A stretch of 19,156 bases of DNA from NCBI GenBank assembly GCA_004151065.3, contig NWUY0300009611.1, forward strand, positions 26,334 through 45,489, written 5' to 3'. Position numbers and translations under genes: made by a program. This document shows positions 16,930 through 19,156 of the stretch, piece by piece; within the stretch, counting starts at the first letter, position 1; each line of letters starts with the position of its first letter. The notes under the pieces are model-generated. The model saw nothing but the letters and a program-made list of their open reading frames with translations, did not search any database and was not told the origin of the DNA. This DNA is from Larix sibirica (Eukaryota > Streptophyta > Pinopsida > Pinales > Pinaceae).

Positions 16930-17401
16930 CGTCGCAAAATCTGTAGTATTCTTTTGCATCCTTATGTAATGTATCTCACTAGAGTCCTGCTCTTGAAAAA
17001 TTTTGCACTCTAGCCTTCCTTGCATAATGGCCTCCTGCAATGCCATCATGAGCTCCTACTAAAATCGTCGGTCTTTCATGCTCTAATACAAACCTCCTTA
17101 AGATTTCATCTAGACCCAACTTGTAGAGTTGTCCTGCTATTAGTTGGAAATCTGCTGCTTTCACAACTAGTTGTTTCCTCTATTGCACAGTATAATATTT
17201 AGGTGCCAAACATGTACTAAAAAAGTAAACAATATCCTCAAAATATTTATCTACCATTATGACGGAAAACAACTGCGCATAAGGTAAATTATCATCTAAG
17301 TTCCCAGAGACTTCCACTAACTCCAACCTTGACAAATGATCAGGCCCTGCATTGAGCCTTCCTGGTTTAACCACAATTTCAAAATCATATTCTTGGAACA
17401 T
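16930..17401 (-). pseudogene. RNase H end and integrase zinc-finger region
   Basis: From 17401 the minus strand reads FQEYDFEIVVKPGRLNAGPD followed by HLSRLE, the standard end of gypsy RNase H. Then come a linker (LPYAQLFSV, a stop near 17180) and KAADFQLIAGQLYKLGLDEI. The H2C2 finger has AHDGIAGGHYARKARV (both His), a stop, and further on YYRFCDVCQRVGKP (both Cys) near 16940. The finger helps the integrase bind the element ends. One stop (after SRAGL) replaces the Trp-Trp-Pro expected there. Confidence 0.82.
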
Positions 17402-17879
17402 ATATAACCATTTGCATATTCCCCTCCCCCAACACTGGCTTATTGACCAAATAATTCAAAGAAAAATGGTCATTATACATCTTAAAAGGAGAACCCAACA
17501 AATAATGTCTAAATTTTTGCAAAGCATATACCATTTCCAAACCTTCTTGTTTTGTTGTAGTGTAATTCCTTTTTACTGTTGACAATTTCCTAGTATTAGC
17601 AAAAGTGATTGGGTGATCAATGTATCCTTCTCCTGGCTGTGCTAAGATCGCACCCAAATATGTGGATGAGGCATCGACATGTACATGAAACTCTTTTTTC
17701 CAATCCGAAAAGACCAAAATTGGTGTAGTTATCATCTTCTCCTTAAGTGTGTCCAAACTCTTCTGGCATTTGGCCTCATTCCATTGAAATTTAACATCCT
17801 TTTTCAATAATTTTTCCATAGGGGTAGTGATCTGTGCATAACCCTTAATAAATTTTATGTAATACCCCATATGTCCCAA
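17385..17879 (-). pseudogene. Ty3/gypsy RNase H (with RT connection), open for 164 codons
   Basis: The stop-free minus-strand stretch starts with the RT-RNase H connection (GHMGYYIKFIKGYAQIT, MEKLLKKDVKFQW). It continues into RNase H with EFHVHVDASSTYLGAI (first Asp), NYTTTKQEGLEMVYALQKF (Glu) and YNDHFSLNYL (Asp), so the acidic triad is intact. The domain removes template RNA during cDNA synthesis. A frame change near 17400 separates it from its natural continuation, FQEYDFEIVVKPG. This is the best preserved enzyme part of the element. Confidence 0.88.
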
Positions 17880-17891
17880 TGTTGTTATGAG

Positions 17892-18609
17892 CTATCGCAC
17901 TGAGGCTGGAGGTGGAAGATCTACAATAATAGCAATCTTATCAAGATCCATCAAGAGACCCTGTTTACACACTATATGTCCCAATAAAATACCAAAGGGA
18001 GCACAAAAGATACATTTCTTCAAATTTAAGGAAATATGGTATTGTCTAAATCGATCCAATATTAAAATCAAATTCTCAATATGATTATTCAGCAAGCTAA
18101 AAACTGTCCAATCATCAAAATATACTTCTAAGAACTTATGAATATAATCCTTAAAAGCTGCGACAACTACCCTGTAAAAGATAATAGGTGCATTCTTCAA
18201 CCCAAATGGCATCATTGTGTATTGGTAGCAGCCCCATTCTATTGCAAATGTAGTCTTATGTCAATCCTTCTTGGCAATATTGATCTGATGATAACTAGAA
18301 AAAGCATCAGTAAATGAGTAGGCTTCCCATCCTTCAACATTTTCTAAGACCTTATCTGTAAAAGTGGTGGGGAAAGGATCATGTAAACATGCATCACTCA
18401 ACTTCCTCAAGTCAACACATATCCTAACAACTACCATAGGGATAATCCACTCCGACTCTTCAATAGGTTCAATTTTTCCTGCCTCTAGTATCCTTTCAAT
18501 TTCTGCTTTTACTTTTTTCTTTATATCTTGGGTTCAAGCTATAAGGTCTCTACATGACAGGATTCGCACCAAGTCTCAACATGATTTTCATTTCTCCCAA
18601 GTCACATAC
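17892..18609 (-). pseudogene. Ty3/gypsy reverse transcriptase, degenerate
   Basis: Landmarks in order on the minus strand are: LGANPVM, stop, RPYSLNPRYKEK; a one-base insertion in the T run at 18513-18518; IERILEAGKIEP; a small deletion after WIIPMVVV; RICVDLRKL; AYSFTDAFSSYHQI with the first Asp; a stop after AKKD; TTFAIEWG; MPFGLKNAP; and FLEVYFDDWTVF with YFDD at 18122-18111. The thumb follows (NLKKCIFCAPFGILLGHIVC). All three catalytic Asp residues are present, so inactivation is by stops and frameshifts. The enzyme copies the element RNA into cDNA in the particle. Confidence 0.9.
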
Positions 18610-18879
18610 AATACCCTTCATTTCTGAAAACTTGGTGGGGAATAGATCTTGATATTCATGTAACAAATTAGTAACTTTCTCAACAGTCTCATCATCCCAG
18701 TAACCCCCCATGTTAGCAAAATTAGGATTTTATTCATATCCAATATTCACTTTCCTAGTCTTCAAAGGATGTAAAACGTTAGCAGAGTATATCTTAGGGC
18801 CTCCTATGTTGCGGTTACCTTTTGTCTCTAGTATATGTAGGTCTCTTGGATCATTAGCTTCTTGATCTCCAGTAATATT
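18610..18879 (-). pseudogene. Linker between gag and RT, no protease seen
   Basis: The same frame continues past a stop as LECYNITGDQEANDPRDLHI, then SANVLHPLKTRKVNIGYE, a stop, GGYWDDETVEKVTNLLHEYQ, DLFPTKFSEMKGI. The last part is the standard lead-in to a Ty3 reverse transcriptase. An aspartic protease (Asp-Thr/Ser-Gly in a hydrophobic context) would be expected before it in most Ty3 elements, but none is visible in the roughly 90 codons available. It was deleted, has diverged, or is absent in this lineage. Confidence 0.65.
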
Positions 18880-19155
18880 ATAGCACTCCAATGCCTATTC
18901 CAATGTTGCAGCCCAGTATGACATGTTATATATAGGTAGCGGTACTTCTTCAAAAAATTTATGCTTCACAATTTGTAGAGCTATGTCCACAGTTGGATTC
19001 TCATCCTCAAAACTAAAGGTTTTCTTAAAATACATAGCCATTTTGTCCCAATTTTTTGTCCCACTTCATAGTTCCAATTCTATATACCAATTTCTTGGTA
19101 CTGTATCCAATGTATGAATAAACATATGCACCCACTGTGTCTTAGGAATAGAACC
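18880..19155 (-). pseudogene. Gag-like segment (retrotransposon gag), partial
   Basis: In one minus-strand frame from 19155, the sequence reads WVHMFIHTLDTVPRNWYIEL, a stop, then NWDKMAMYFKKTFSFEDENP and ALQIVKHKFFEEVPLP. The arrangement of a Leu-rich helix, W-Y, then W-x-x-(M/L)-x-x-x-F with a following FE is the core of the plant Ty3 gag domain, the capsid-like part that assembles around the RNA. It is cut by the window edge on the N-terminal side. The zinc-knuckle motif C-x2-C-x4-H-x4-C is not seen. Confidence 0.68.
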
Positions 19156-19156
19156 C

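Larger units (their letters stand above)
15970..19156 (-). mobile_element. Ty3/gypsy LTR retrotransposon gag-pol remnant, minus strand
   Basis: Read from the right edge leftwards, the minus strand carries a gag-like segment, a pre-RT linker, reverse transcriptase, RNase H, the integrase zinc finger, integrase core and integrase C-terminus. Integrase after RNase H is the Ty3/gypsy order. The YFDD active site, FGLKNAP and the integrase tail are typical of plant Ty3 elements. No protease motif is seen between gag and RT. At least ten stops and several frameshifts break the frame. The 5' LTR and most of gag lie beyond the window, and the 3' LTR was not identified. The catalytic integrase Glu is replaced by Gln. 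Confidence 0.9.

Noticed and set aside
18364-18627. Plus-strand frame of 87 codons, and similar frames at 17352-17582 and 18923-19117
   Set aside because: All are antisense to clear gypsy RT, RNase H or gag motifs.

Overview
The window is AT-rich plant nuclear DNA with no recognisable cellular gene. It contains decayed retrotransposon fragments separated by AT-rich spacer that carries short tandem and inverted repeats. Plant origin rests on the element families: L1-like LINEs whose ORF2 ends in the plant order reverse-transcriptase thumb, zf-RVT knuckle, RNase H, and a plant-type Ty3/gypsy pol whose RT active site reads YFDD. Several broken elements of different families, long spacer and no host gene in 19 kb suggest a large repeat-laden genome. 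A gymnosperm is my best guess, but that is inference and the sequence alone does not prove it.

Layout. (1) 333-1260, minus: a 5'-truncated LINE tail ending in RNase H, bracketed by a 15-bp target-site duplication. (2) 1502-1722, minus: a short SINE-like insertion with an A-rich tail and an 18-bp duplication. (3) 1888 to about 3868, plus: the 3' half of a second, related LINE ORF2 (thumb, zf-RVT, RNase H). (4) About 3870-5900: spacer with three local tandem duplications. (5) 5929-7350, minus: an RNase H remnant followed by about 1 kb of higher-GC degenerate coding sequence I cannot name. (6) 7350-11540: AT-rich spacer, a dispersed repeat present near 8.0 and 11.4 kb, and a promoter-like stretch near 9.3 kb. 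(7) 11522-13510, minus: a decayed non-LTR element of a different clade (endonuclease tail, RT core, C-terminal Cys motif, no RNase H). (8) 13596-15000: tandem arrays, including a 90-bp triplication whose first unit faces an inverted copy. (9) 15095-15610, minus: an intact 171-codon open frame of unknown identity. (10) 15970-19156, minus: Ty3/gypsy gag-like, RT, RNase H and integrase remnants running off the right edge.

Nothing here works as a pathway. Every recognised enzyme is broken by stops, frameshifts or lost catalytic residues: the YADD region is destroyed in the 12-kb element, the integrase Glu is Gln, and RNase H Glu is Lys in both L1-like copies. Many in-frame stops fit C-to-T or G-to-A transitions, as expected from deamination of methylated cytosine in silenced elements. 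I did not find a convincing new biological system. The best candidates for a second look are the intact minus-strand frame at 15.1-15.6 kb, the degenerate coding block at 5.9-6.9 kb and the inverted/tandem repeat at 13.86-14.23 kb.
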